From: Amycolatopsis endophytica
GTDB lineage: Bacteria > Actinomycetota > Actinomycetes > Mycobacteriales > Pseudonocardiaceae
DNA: 64,000 bases
Assembly (NCBI RefSeq): GCF_013410405.1
Contig: NZ_JACCFK010000001.1
Location: 4,464,001-4,528,000 of the forward strand
Reading direction: 5' to 3'
Positions 54,154-63,143 of the stretch are shown in pieces. The notes beneath the pieces are model-generated. The model worked only from the letters and a program-made list of their open reading frames with translations, had not been told where the DNA came from and did not search any database. Made by a program: the position numbers and the translations under genes. Within the stretch, counting starts at the first letter, position 1. Each line of letters starts with the position of its first letter.

Positions 54154-55140
54154 ATGGTGTGCGCCGATGTCGGTGCCTGGCTGTCCCGGCGCGGCAGCCG
54201 GGCGGGCGACTGGCCGGTGACCGACCTGGTCGCCGCCAAGGGGGACACGACCGTCAGCGTGGTGATCCCGGCCAGGGACGAGGAGGCGACGGTCGGCGAC
54301 ATCGTGCGCGCGATCCGCCGCGATCTGGTGCAGCGGCACCAGCTGGTCGACGAGGTGCTGGTGGTCGACTCGCGTTCGCGGGACGCGACCGCGCGGGTGG
54401 CCGCGGAAGCGGGAGCGGCCGTGGTCGCGCAGGACGCGGTGCTGCCCGCGCTGCCCGGCCTGCACGGCAAGGGGGAGGCGCTGTGGAAGGGGCTGGCGGC
54501 GTCCCGGGGCGATCTCGTCGTGTTCGTCGACGGCGACCTGTACGACTTCACCGGCGACTACGTGACGGGCCTGCTCGGCCCGCTGCTGACCGATCCGGCG
54601 ATCGCCTACGTCAAGGGCTTCTACCACCGGCCGCTGACCGGTCCGGCAGGCACCGACGCCGACGGCGGGGGCCGCGTGACCGAACTGGTCGCGCGCCCGC
54701 TGCTGAACCTGTACTGGCCCGAGCTGGCCGGTTTCGTGCAGCCGTTGGCCGGCGAGTACGCCGGGCGGCGCGAGGTGCTGGAGCGGGTACCGTTCGTGGC
54801 GAACTACGGGGTCGAGGTCGGCCACCTGATCGACATCCTGGAATCCCGCGGCCTCGACGCGCTCGCCCAGGTCGACCTCGGCAAGCGCACCCACCGGCAC
54901 CAGGACACGCAGGCGCTGGGGCGGATGGCGGGCCAGATCATGCTGACCGTGTTCGACCGCCTGGAACGCTACGGGCGCCTGGTGTCGGCCGAACCCCCGG
55001 CGACGCTGCTCGCGCAGTTCCGCCGCGGCGAGTCCGGCCACGGGATCGACCGCGAACTGGTGGTCACCGACCTGGCGTGCGAGCAGCGACCACCGCTGGC
55101 GTCACTGCGCACCACCGACGGCTCCCGCGACACCGCCTGA
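54154..55140 (+). CDS. gpgS: Glucosyl-3-phosphoglycerate synthase-like glycosyltransferase
   Basis: A 328-residue GT81-type enzyme that would transfer glucose from an NDP-donor to 3-phosphoglycerate, the first step to glucosylglycerate and methylglucose lipopolysaccharides. VSVVIPARDEEATVGDIV starts the GT-A fold, VLVVDSRSRDATA follows, and VVFVDGDLYDF is the metal-binding DxD-like site. EYAGRREVLERVPFVANYGVEVG is the acceptor region. The ATG at 54154 lies 6 nt after AAAGGGG; an ATG at 54148 is the alternative, but the ribosome site would abut it. Confidence 0.85.
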   Translation: MVCADVGAWLSRRGSRAGDWPVTDLVAAKGDTTVSVVIPARDEEATVGDIVRAIRRDLVQRHQLVDEVLVVDSRSRDATARVAAEAGAAVVAQDAVLPALPGLHGKGEALWKGLAASRGDLVVFVDGDLYDFTGDYVTGLLGPLLTDPAIAYVKGFYHRPLTGPAGTDADGGGRVTELVARPLLNLYWPELAGFVQPLAGEYAGRREVLERVPFVANYGVEVGHLIDILESRGLDALAQVDLGKRTHRHQDTQALGRMAGQIMLTVFDRLERYGRLVSAEPPATLLAQFRRGESGHGIDRELVVTDLACEQRPPLASLRTTDGSRDTA

Positions 55141-55167
55141 CCGCACGTTCACGTGCGCGGTGGGGGA

Positions 55168-55605
55168 TCAGTCGGTGAGGCCGCCGAACGCGATCACCTT
55201 CGTGATCCGCGCCCGCACGAGCGCTTCACCGGGTACGGCGTTGCGCTTGCCGAACTCCTCGGCTCGGTCCCCGCCCATGTAGCGGGCGCCGAGCCGGCTC
55301 GACCAGTACCGCATCTCCTCCAGGTCCTCGAACAGGTTCGCCTCGGCGGTGAACTGGACGAACGAGAACGGCGGCTGCTGGTCGTCCACGCACAGCGACA
55401 GGCGCGGGTCACGCCGCAGCGCCCGCCCCTTGACCGTGTCCAGGCCCGTGGTGAAGACCAGCTCGTCGTCGCTGCCGTTCGCGTGCAGGAGGAACCAGAC
55501 GGGGGTGACGTGCGGGCTGCCGTCCGCGTGGGTGACGGCGAGCTTTCCGGTGCGGGTGCCCGCCGAGGCGAACCGCCACCAGTCGTCCCTGTTCAGTGCG
55601 TGCAT
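55168..55605 (-). CDS. PPOX-class (F420- or flavin-dependent) oxidoreductase
   Basis: A 145-residue split-barrel protein of the pyridoxamine-phosphate-oxidase family: GKLAVTHADGSPHVTPVWF, LDTVKGRALRRDPRLSLCVDD and FVQFTAEANLFED. Actinobacterial members of this size often use F420, but the sequence cannot decide the cofactor here. The ATG at 55605 has TACTGT six bases upstream, so it may be leaderless. It is divergent from a MarR gene across 34 bp. Confidence 0.8.
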   Translation of the reverse strand: MHALNRDDWWRFASAGTRTGKLAVTHADGSPHVTPVWFLLHANGSDDELVFTTGLDTVKGRALRRDPRLSLCVDDQQPPFSFVQFTAEANLFEDLEEMRYWSSRLGARYMGGDRAEEFGKRNAVPGEALVRARITKVIAFGGLTD

Positions 55606-55611
55606 GGCGCG

Positions 55612-55617
55612 ACAGTA
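55612..55617 (-). promoter_or_regulatory. -10 box of the PPOX gene, leaderless
   Basis: Minus-strand TACTGT ends 6 nt before the ATG at 55605, in the 34-bp gap shared with the MarR gene. Confidence 0.45.
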
Positions 55618-55639
55618 GCGCCGTGCGATCATCGGCTGC

Positions 55640-56023
55640 ATGTCGAGCGAGGAACCGACCGCGTCGCTGAGCGGGTTCTCCCTCGCGTCGCGGCACCTGT
55701 CGCTGCCGTCCTGCCTGCTCTCGGACGGGCCGATGACGGTCAACGAGCTGGCCGCCCGGCTGGAGGTCGCGCCCACCACCGTCAGCCTGATGGTCGGCGG
55801 CCTGTCCCGCCGCGGCATCCTCGACCGCGGCGAGGACGAGAACGACCGGGGCCGCACCATCGTCAGCATCGCCGGGACCTACCGCGCGGACGTGGAGAGC
55901 CGGCTCACCGCCGGTGCCCGAGCCCGGCGCACCGCGCTCGACCCCCTCACCGCCGACCAGCGGCGGATGTTCATCGACACGCTGCTCACCTACGAGCGCG
56001 AAGTCGAGCGGGAGCGAGGGTAA
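55640..56023 (+). CDS. Short MarR-family regulator
   Basis: A 127-residue winged-helix protein: DGPMTVNELAARLEVAPTTVSLMVGGLSRRGILDR, then the wing with DENDRGRTIVSI (family landmarks). The N-terminal dimerisation helix is shorter than in typical MarR proteins of about 145 residues; no alternative upstream start is in frame. It probably controls the divergent PPOX gene and itself. The 34-bp shared gap is too small for two independent control regions. Confidence 0.75.
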   Translation: MSSEEPTASLSGFSLASRHLSLPSCLLSDGPMTVNELAARLEVAPTTVSLMVGGLSRRGILDRGEDENDRGRTIVSIAGTYRADVESRLTAGARARRTALDPLTADQRRMFIDTLLTYEREVERERG

Positions 56024-56081
56024 CCGTAGCCCGCCCGTCTGCCGCCACCTCCCTCAACCGACGCGCTGCGCGCGGCTGGCC

Positions 56082-56087
56082 TAATCT
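56082..56087 (+). promoter_or_regulatory. -10 box of the SMC operon, leaderless
   Basis: TAATCT lies 8 nt before the GTG at 56096, with no ribosome site between. It is the only promoter-like signal for the three-gene operon. Confidence 0.5.
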
Positions 56088-56095
56088 GAACCGCT

Positions 56096-57565
56096 GTGCG
56101 TGACTCGGACCTGATCAGCGGCGGGCTGGTGGATGAGGGCCTGGCCCGGCGGCTCAAGGCGCTCGCCTGCACCGCGCCCCTGCACGACCTCGACGCGCGC
56201 AAGGCGAAGCTGGACTGGGCCGACGCGACGGTTTACCAGATGGCCGAGATCGCGCTGCACACGATCGACCTGGTCACCATCGCGATGGACTTCGACACCG
56301 GCGCCGACCACGAGGACGTCGTGCGCCGCCTGCAGCCGTTCATCGCCGCGCAGGCCCCGCGCCGCCCCGCCGACGAGCACCTGCGGGTGGCGCGCTGGGT
56401 GCTGGACAACCTGATCAACGTCGGGACCACCGACCGCGGTTTCCGCCGGGTCTACGGCAGCGTCGACGCCGGGGGCACCTACCGGCGCCGCGCGTTCGAC
56501 TTCAAGCTCCTCGTCGAGCTGTCCGCGCCGGACGGCGAGGTGTACCTGCGTGCCAGCGACGAGGCGATCAACGTGCTGGTCGGCGCGCTGGACACCGACG
56601 TCGAGTCGGCCCAGATCGCGGCCGAGGTCAAGCTGGAGAACCTGATCAGCCGCGGCCGCCTCGCCGACGCCAAGCTGGCCGCCGAACAGGCCCGCTACCG
56701 CACCGTCCAGTACGGCGAGACGCTGCGCGCCAAGCTCGACGCGACCCGCCGCGACGTGCGTGCCGTGGACTGGGACCGGGAGATGCCGGAGCTGCTGGAC
56801 TCCGCGCTGACCCACATCGAGGCCCGGTTCCGCGCCGAGAACGCCATCCTGCGCAATATCACCGCCGCGCGTGACGAGGCCGAGGACGTCGACCACAAGC
56901 GCCGCGCCGCCGAGCTGGTCGACATCGTGGGCGACTGCATCAGCCGCCACACCCAGCTGCAGGCGCGGCTGCAGGCCGCGGGCGCCGTCTTCCGCGCCGA
57001 GCAGGACCGGCAGCAGTTCTCCGGGCCGCCGCAGCGGGCCACCGTCGACCTGTTCGGCCAGATTCTGGTGCCCGCCCTGGAGCTGCCGATCGCCGACGCG
57101 GTGTCGCCCCTGGAGTCCTACTTCCACGCCTCGGCCGGGCTGGTCGTGCCGACCGTGCCCGCGCTGCCGTCGCTGGTCTCGCTGCTGCTGCGGCCCTCGC
57201 CGGAGCGCGACAAGGTGGTCGGCGAGGTGCCGGAGCCGGAGCTCGTCCCGCCGGAGAGCCTCGACCACTACAGTGACGAGCAGTGGCGGCGGGCCGACGA
57301 GCTGCTGGACCTGCCGGAGGTGCCGCGGCGGCTGTCCGGCCTGCTGGCCGAGGCCCGCGAGCTGGACCCGGTGCTGCCCCGTCTGGTGGCACTGCGGGCG
57401 CTGCACTCCTACAGTCCCGGGGTGGGCGCGGCCCTCCGGCAGGGGGACGATCGCGCGCTGCTCGCCGTCGACGACGGCACGCTGCTGGAGGACGACGAGT
57501 TCGGCGGCGCCGACCTGCTGCTGAGCAGTGCGGCACTGGAGAGGGAAGAGGAGGGGGCGGCATGA
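56096..57565 (+). CDS. SMC-system subunit A, kleisin-like (MksF/JetA position)
   Basis: A 489-residue, mostly helical protein with no domain I can name with certainty. In order: an N-terminal helical part, a segment around residues 145-180 (RAFDFKLLVELSAPDGEVYLR), a long charged coiled-coil-prone stretch (about 195-320), and an acidic C-terminus. Size, order and coupling to a small winged-helix gene and an SMC-type ATPase match subunit F/A of Mks/Jet systems, which carries the kleisin role. It shows none of the landmarks I remember for DUF3375 or DUF2397. The GTG start is probably leaderless; the stop overlaps the next ATG. Confidence 0.6.
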   Translation: MRDSDLISGGLVDEGLARRLKALACTAPLHDLDARKAKLDWADATVYQMAEIALHTIDLVTIAMDFDTGADHEDVVRRLQPFIAAQAPRRPADEHLRVARWVLDNLINVGTTDRGFRRVYGSVDAGGTYRRRAFDFKLLVELSAPDGEVYLRASDEAINVLVGALDTDVESAQIAAEVKLENLISRGRLADAKLAAEQARYRTVQYGETLRAKLDATRRDVRAVDWDREMPELLDSALTHIEARFRAENAILRNITAARDEAEDVDHKRRAAELVDIVGDCISRHTQLQARLQAAGAVFRAEQDRQQFSGPPQRATVDLFGQILVPALELPIADAVSPLESYFHASAGLVVPTVPALPSLVSLLLRPSPERDKVVGEVPEPELVPPESLDHYSDEQWRRADELLDLPEVPRRLSGLLAEARELDPVLPRLVALRALHSYSPGVGAALRQGDDRALLAVDDGTLLEDDEFGGADLLLSSAALEREEEGAA

Positions 57566-58362
57566 CGCGTCCGGTGACCACCGGCGACGCCGAGAACGCT
57601 GCGCGGCTGATCTCGTTCGGCATGCGGCCCAAGCACCTGCCCTCGCGCGACGTCGTCTACGCCGACCTGGTGCGCCGCTACGGCGAGGACAGCGTGTTCA
57701 AGCAGCTGACCAACTCGGTGGCCGCGGGGCTCGGCCTGATGGTGCTCGACGTGAGCCACCAGGCGGGCGCGGTGCTGGCCGCCACCGACGAGTCGGTGTT
57801 CGAGGTCAAGATGGACAGCTACGCGCGCCAGAGCAAGATCCGCGAGCGCCGCGACACCGAGAAGGTGCTGCACGGCCTCGTGCACCTGGCCACCGCGGCG
57901 CTGGGCTATCCGCGTCCGGACGATCTGGCCAACGACACCTACATCGGCCGGGTGAGCGTCGACCAGGTCGACGGGGTGGTGCGGGAGGCGTGCCGCATCC
58001 TCGACGAGCGCGCCGCCAAGGCGGAGGCCAACAACGATCCGCTGTCGGACTCGCCGGAGCTGGAACAGGCATGGCGCGCCTACGCCCGCCGTCCCGAGGC
58101 CGCGGCCACCAAGGACGGCAGGCTGGCCTCCGACACGACGCGCGGGATGGTGTCGCGTGCCCTGCGGTTCCTGTCCGACCAGGGGTTCCTGGTCCAGGTC
58201 AGCGGCGAGCAGGGCGGCACCTACCGCACCACGCCGCGCTATCAGGTGCAGGTGCGGGAGCTGGCCGCGGACAGCGCGTTCGAGGAACTGCTGGAGCTCG
58301 GTGTGGTCGCGGTCGGTGACGGCGGCGGCACGCTGCGGCCGTCCATTTCGGACACTCTGTAG
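57562..58362 (+). CDS. SMC-system subunit B, winged-helix (MksE/JetB position)
   Basis: A 266-residue protein. Residues about 10-60 are helical (LPSRDVVYADLVRRYGEDSVFKQL). The C-terminal part (about 180-245) reads as a winged helix: DTTRGMVSRALRFLSDQGFLVQV, then GGTYRTTPRYQVQVREL. MksE/JetB proteins are small tandem winged-helix dimers that bind the kleisin; position, size and this fold fit. The ATG overlaps the previous stop, and 10 bp with GGGGGAG lead to the ATPase gene. The specific family is not recognised. Confidence 0.6.
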   Translation: MTRPVTTGDAENAARLISFGMRPKHLPSRDVVYADLVRRYGEDSVFKQLTNSVAAGLGLMVLDVSHQAGAVLAATDESVFEVKMDSYARQSKIRERRDTEKVLHGLVHLATAALGYPRPDDLANDTYIGRVSVDQVDGVVREACRILDERAAKAEANNDPLSDSPELEQAWRAYARRPEAAATKDGRLASDTTRGMVSRALRFLSDQGFLVQVSGEQGGTYRTTPRYQVQVRELAADSAFEELLELGVVAVGDGGGTLRPSISDTL

Positions 58363-58372
58363 GGGGAGACTG

Positions 58373-61300
58373 GTGTACGAGCTGTCCCGGGTGCGGCTGC
58401 ACTCGGTCGGACCGGCCGGTGCCCGGTACCAGAACGTGGTGCTGGACTTCAGCGGCGTCGGCCCGCTGGTCAAGGCGCCGGCGCAGGACGCGTTGTTCAC
58501 CGCGGGCATCCACTCCGCCGACGGGAGCCTGCCGCGGCGGCCGTCGCCGGCGAGCGTGCTGTTCCTGGAGAACGGCGGCGGCAAGTCGGTGCTGATCAAG
58601 CTGATCTTCTCGGTCATGCTGCCCGGGCGCCGCCAGGTGGTCGGCACGACGAGTACGCGGGTGCTGGAGAAGTTCGTCACCGCCAAGGACGTCGCGCACG
58701 TCGTGCTGGAGTGGCAGCACACCGAGACCGGGCAGCGCGTGATCACCGGCAAGGTGTCGGAGTGGCGCGGGCACGTGGTGTCGGGCGATCCGGCGAACCT
58801 GGTCGACTCGTGGTACTGCTTCCGGCCGACCGCGTCGCTGGGCCTGGAGTCGCTGCCGTTCACCGACGAGGGTCGCCTGCTCACGATGTCCGGTTTCGCG
58901 GAGAAGCTGGAGCAGGCACACAAGGCGGAGCCGGAACTGGAGCTGTCCACCACGCGCCGTCACCACGAGTGGACCGAGCGGCTGGACGCCCTCGGCCTGG
59001 ACACCGAGTTGTTCCGCTACCAGCGCGCGATGAACGCCGGGGAGGGCGAGGCGGCCGACGCGTTCGCGTTCACCTCCGACGAGGCGTTCGTCGAGTTCCT
59101 GTTGCGCGCGGTGATCCCCGAGGACGATCCGCGCGATCTGGCCGAAGTCGTGCAGACCTACGCGCACAACCTCGGGCAGCGCGGCGAACTGATGAGCGAA
59201 CGCGATTTCGTCGCGGGCGCGCTGGACCTGCTCGCCCCGCTCAGCGAGGAGGAATCGCTCGCTGCCGCGTCCCGCAAGCTCGCCGGCGTCGCCCGCGAGG
59301 AGGCCCGTGCGCTGGCCGCGTCCGTCATGGCGCGGCACGAGCTGGAGGCCGAGCGGCTGGACGGCCTCAAGTCCTATGTGGACGAAACGCGGGACGCGGA
59401 GAAGCTGGCGGAAGGTGACCACCGGCGCCTGCACGCGGTGGTGACCGAACTGCGCCGCGTGGTGGGGGAGCTGCGGCTGGCCGACGCGACGGCGGAGAAG
59501 AAGCGTCTCGACGACGAGCTGAAACGGGCGCGCGAGGCCGCCGCCGCGTGGCGCGAAACCGGCACGGTGCTCGCGCACGTCAACGCCGCGCAGAAGGCGA
59601 CCGGCATCCGCGAGCTCGTCGGCGACCGCGAGCAGAGCGCGAAACCGGCCCTGGAGGCCAAGAACGCGGCGGCCGTCGCGCTGGCCCGCGGTCTGCTGGC
59701 ACTGGCCCGCGAGGCCGAGGAGCAGGCTGCCGCTGCCGAGTCCCGCGCGAACACGGCGCGATCGGCGGCCGCGCGGGCGCAGGATCAGCGGGACGAGGCG
59801 ACCGCCACCGCGGCCGGGCACCGGGCCGAGCTGGGACAGCTGACGCGCCGCATCGAGGAGGTCCGCGCGCAGGTGCAGCAGTCCGTCCGTGACGGGCTGC
59901 TCAGCGACGGTACTCAGGTCGCCGCCGCCGCGCAGGAAGCCCGCAGCCGCGGGGAAAACGCGGTCACCGAGCTGGGCGCGCGGGAGAGCGAACTCGAAGG
60001 TGTCGCCGAGGACCACGCGCAGGCGCAGTCCGCCCTGTATGCGGCGCAACAGCGCGCGGCGACAGCGCGTTCGGCGTCCGAGCACGCGGCCGAGGAACTG
60101 GCGAAGGCGCACCGCCGGTCGGACAGCCTGGCCGCGCACCCCCGCCTGCTGGAACTGCTCGGTGGCGACTCGGTGCAGCTGGAAACCGACACGCCGGCGT
60201 TGCTCACCCGCCTGCGTGAGGCTCGCGCCACCGCCGAGCGTGAGCAGACCGCGCTGCGCATGGAGGAGTCGGTCGACGAACGGGCGCTGGCCGCGCTCGG
60301 CAGCGGGGGACTGCTGCCCGCGCCGCCGGAAGTCCAGTCCGCTTTGGACGTTCTGGAAGCGGCCGGGATCACGGCGCGCTCGGGCTGGCGTTATCTGTCC
60401 ACCATGGACGTCACGGGTCGCGAGCGGGTGCTGCGCGATCTGCCGCACCTGCTCGGCGGGGTGCTGATCAACGACCCGGCGCAGCTGGACCGGGCGAAGC
60501 AGGCGCTCGCCGGTGCGAAGCTGTTGCCGAGCGTGGTCCTGCCGGTCGCCACCACCGGGGCGGTGCGGGCCGAGGGCTCCGCGCCCGGCGTGGACTTCCT
60601 GGTCACGCCCAATCCGGCGATGTACGACGAGGACGCGGCGGACACCGAACGGCAGGCCATCGCCACCCGGCACGCGCGGCGTCAGAAGCAGCTCGAAGCG
60701 CTCGCCGGGGCGATCAACGACGACGCGGCGCTGGAGTGGAAGCTCACGACGTGGCGTGAGGACTACCCGGCCGGGGCGCTCGCGACGCTCGCGGAAGAGG
60801 CCGAGGCGGCGGCCACCGAACAGACCGAGGCCGAGGCCGCGGCGGCCGCGCAGGAACGGGCGGTGGCGGATCTGGCCGCGCGGCGGGCACGGCTGCGCGA
60901 GGTGATTCCCGCGCTGCGGGCCGAAGCCCGGTCCGGTGAGGAGCGGTCCCGCAAGCTCGCGGAACTGGCCGAGCGGGTCGCGATGATTCCGCAGTGGACG
61001 GAGACGGCGGAGCGCGCGCAGGAGGTCGTCACCCGCGCCGAGGCCGAGACCGAGCAGGCCGCGTCCCGCGCCGCCCGGCTGCGGGAAGAGGCGGCCGAGG
61101 AACAACGCACGGCCGACGGCCACCGCCGCACGGTGACCCACGCCCGCGCCGAGCTGGCCGAGGTGCCCGGCGGCGGTTCGGTGTCCGAGGACGAGCCGGT
61201 GCCCGCCGAACCGGTGGACGCGCTGCGCCGTACGTTCGCCGCGGCCAGCGACGCCTACGCACGCGTCGAGGTCGGCAGCGATCTGCGGGCCGAACTGGAC

Positions 61301-62815
61301 CAGGCCGAAAACGCGGAGTCCGCGGCGCGGGCGGCGCTGGAAGCGCTGGACCCGGCGGTGCGGGAGCAGGCGGCGCGGCTGCTGGAAACGCCGGACGGCT
61401 CCGACGCCGCCACGCGTGCCGCGGCGCTGGCCCGCGCGGGGCGGACGGTGTCGGCGCTGGAGGCCGAGCACAGCGAGGCGATCGGGCTGGTCGCGACGTG
61501 CAAGGCCGAGCTGGACCAGTTGCCGAAGCAGAACGCGTCGCTGGACACCCGGCCGCGCGACGTCGAGCACGGCCGCGAGCTGATCGACGAAGCCGCGGAG
61601 GAGGTTTCGGCGGCGGCGCGGGCGCTGGAGGAGGCCCAGGCTCGCCGGGCGGAGGCCGAGCGCACCCTGGAGTCCGCCACGGCTTCGGCCGCGGGGTTCA
61701 AGATGCTCGCCGAGTCGCTGGCGCACCTGGCTCCCGAGGGTGAGCCGGACAGCGTGTTCGACGGCGACGTGGACGCCGCGCAGGCGCGCTACCGCAAGCT
61801 GAACACGACGCTGACCGACGCCGAGGCCGCGGTCGACTCCGCGGAGAAGCGGGTGCGCGCCGCGGCCGACACGCTCGCCCAGTACGCCACGGACAAGCGG
61901 TTCGAGAAACTGACCAGCCCGGTGCGGCAGCAGATCGTGTCGGTGCGCCGCGACAGCCTGCCCGCGCACGCCCGGGAGTGGACCACGGCGCTGAAGCCGC
62001 GGTTGCGCACGCTCACGGACGATCTGGCGCAGATCGACCGGCACCGGTCCGGGATCGTGGCGCGGTTGCAGGGCATGGTCGAAGGCGCTTTGCGGATGCT
62101 GCGGTCGGCGCAGCGGCTGTCGCGCCTGCCGGAGGGGCTGGGCGGCTGGTCGGGGCAGGAGTTCCTGCGGATCCGGTTCGGCGATCCGGAGGAGCCGAAG
62201 CTGTCCGAGGCGCTCGGGCAGGTCGTGGACGAGGCGGCGATCGGCAAGACCAGCGACGGCCGCGACGTGAAGCGGGACGGGATGTCGCTGGTGCTGCGCG
62301 GGGTGCGGGCGTCGGTGCCCAAGGGGTTCCGGGTGGACATGCTCAAACCGGATTCGGTGCTGCGCACGGAGCGGCAGCGGGTGTCCGAGATCCGCGACGT
62401 GTTCTCCGGCGGGCAGCAGCTGACGGCGGCGATCATCCTGTACTGCACGCTGGCGGCACTGCGCGCGAACAACCGCGGCCTGGTCCGCAACCGGCACTCC
62501 GGGGTGCTGTTCCTGGACAACCCGATCGGCCGCGCGTCGGCCGGGTACCTGCTGGAGTTGCAGCGGGTGGTCGCCGAGGCGCTGGGAGTGCAGCTGATCT
62601 ACACGACGGGCCTGTTCGACGCCGGAGCACTGTCGGAGTTCCCCCTGATCGTGCGCCTGCGCAACGACGCGGACCTGCGCGCGGGCCGCAAATACCTGTC
62701 CGTCGACGCGACGATCCGCAACCACCTCGACGCCCTCGACGAGCCCGACGGCACAGCCCGCATCTCGGCGACGCGGCTGTTCACGAAGCCAGGGGAGCAG
62801 ACGGCGGACACCTGA
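58373..62815 (+). CDS. SMC/MukB-like ATPase (MksB/JetC position)
   Basis: A 1480-residue SMC-architecture ATPase. Walker A is FLENGGGKS (Lys71, Ser72), with Leu at the usual first Gly. A long Ala/Glu-rich coiled coil (about 300-640), a globular hinge-like part (about 645-775) and a second coiled coil (about 785-1220) follow. The C-terminal head has the ABC signature FSGGQ (1344-1348) and Walker B VLFLDNP, with Asp1382 followed by Asn1383 where the catalytic Glu normally stands. It should form a DNA-embracing dimer with the two upstream products. GTG 58373 follows GGGGGAG. No JetD-type nuclease gene follows. Confidence 0.8.
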   Translation: MYELSRVRLHSVGPAGARYQNVVLDFSGVGPLVKAPAQDALFTAGIHSADGSLPRRPSPASVLFLENGGGKSVLIKLIFSVMLPGRRQVVGTTSTRVLEKFVTAKDVAHVVLEWQHTETGQRVITGKVSEWRGHVVSGDPANLVDSWYCFRPTASLGLESLPFTDEGRLLTMSGFAEKLEQAHKAEPELELSTTRRHHEWTERLDALGLDTELFRYQRAMNAGEGEAADAFAFTSDEAFVEFLLRAVIPEDDPRDLAEVVQTYAHNLGQRGELMSERDFVAGALDLLAPLSEEESLAAASRKLAGVAREEARALAASVMARHELEAERLDGLKSYVDETRDAEKLAEGDHRRLHAVVTELRRVVGELRLADATAEKKRLDDELKRAREAAAAWRETGTVLAHVNAAQKATGIRELVGDREQSAKPALEAKNAAAVALARGLLALAREAEEQAAAAESRANTARSAAARAQDQRDEATATAAGHRAELGQLTRRIEEVRAQVQQSVRDGLLSDGTQVAAAAQEARSRGENAVTELGARESELEGVAEDHAQAQSALYAAQQRAATARSASEHAAEELAKAHRRSDSLAAHPRLLELLGGDSVQLETDTPALLTRLREARATAEREQTALRMEESVDERALAALGSGGLLPAPPEVQSALDVLEAAGITARSGWRYLSTMDVTGRERVLRDLPHLLGGVLINDPAQLDRAKQALAGAKLLPSVVLPVATTGAVRAEGSAPGVDFLVTPNPAMYDEDAADTERQAIATRHARRQKQLEALAGAINDDAALEWKLTTWREDYPAGALATLAEEAEAAATEQTEAEAAAAAQERAVADLAARRARLREVIPALRAEARSGEERSRKLAELAERVAMIPQWTETAERAQEVVTRAEAETEQAASRAARLREEAAEEQRTADGHRRTVTHARAELAEVPGGGSVSEDEPVPAEPVDALRRTFAAASDAYARVEVGSDLRAELDQAENAESAARAALEALDPAVREQAARLLETPDGSDAATRAAALARAGRTVSALEAEHSEAIGLVATCKAELDQLPKQNASLDTRPRDVEHGRELIDEAAEEVSAAARALEEAQARRAEAERTLESATASAAGFKMLAESLAHLAPEGEPDSVFDGDVDAAQARYRKLNTTLTDAEAAVDSAEKRVRAAADTLAQYATDKRFEKLTSPVRQQIVSVRRDSLPAHAREWTTALKPRLRTLTDDLAQIDRHRSGIVARLQGMVEGALRMLRSAQRLSRLPEGLGGWSGQEFLRIRFGDPEEPKLSEALGQVVDEAAIGKTSDGRDVKRDGMSLVLRGVRASVPKGFRVDMLKPDSVLRTERQRVSEIRDVFSGGQQLTAAIILYCTLAALRANNRGLVRNRHSGVLFLDNPIGRASAGYLLELQRVVAEALGVQLIYTTGLFDAGALSEFPLIVRLRNDADLRAGRKYLSVDATIRNHLDALDEPDGTARISATRLFTKPGEQTADT

Positions 62816-62825
62816 CGCACACCCT

Positions 62826-62841
62826 CACGCCCCCGGGCGTG
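62826..62841 (+). terminator. Hairpin after the SMC gene
   Basis: CACGCCCCCGGGCGTG folds into a 6-7-bp GC stem ten bases past the stop codon. No T tract follows. Confidence 0.35.
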
Positions 62842-62918
62842 TTGGCCGCTCCCGGCGCCGTGTTTGCCCTTCCGGGCGCCGTGTTTGCCGTTCCCGCTGG
62901 CGTGTTTGCCCTTCCGGG
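62833..62918. repeat. 21-bp imperfect tandem repeat
   Basis: Units at 62851-62871, 62872-62892 and 62893-62913 share the core (G/T)GCGNGTGTTTGCC(C/G)TT in spirit, with GTGTTTGCC invariant. A shortened degenerate unit precedes them (62833-62850) and a truncated one follows. Confidence 0.75.
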
Positions 62919-62992
62919 ACCGCCACCCGGCAACGCAAGGCAACACCCGACCGGCCCGGACCTCCCCCGCCCCTCATCCCCAGCCCGCTTCG

Positions 62993-63050
62993 GTCGCCGA
63001 TCAGGCGGGTCAAGGCACTCTTTCCCGCCTTGACGCGTCTGCTCGGCGAC
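62993..63050. repeat. Imperfect 58-nt hairpin
   Basis: GTCGCCGA (62993-63000) pairs with TCGGCGAC (63043-63050), and GTCAAGGC (63009-63016) with GCCTTGAC (63027-63034). The 8-nt middle segments are partly complementary and the loop is 10 nt. A related but not palindromic sequence lies near 50.44 kb. Confidence 0.75.
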
Positions 63051-63143
63051 TGAAAACCATCCGCGAGGAGGGGCGGGGGCGGTCTGTGGTGACCGACTAC
63101 TGGGCGGCGGCGTGCCCAGCGGTCACCTCGCCTGCCGGAAGCC

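Noticed and set aside
58199..62725. A 1508-codon open frame antisense to the SMC ATPase gene
   Set aside because: It is a mirror of high GC3 in the real gene; its composition is Arg/Gly/Gln/Leu-rich, and it has no domain or ribosome site.
62833..62918. CRISPR array
   Set aside because: Units are contiguous 21-mers without spacers and no cas genes are nearby.
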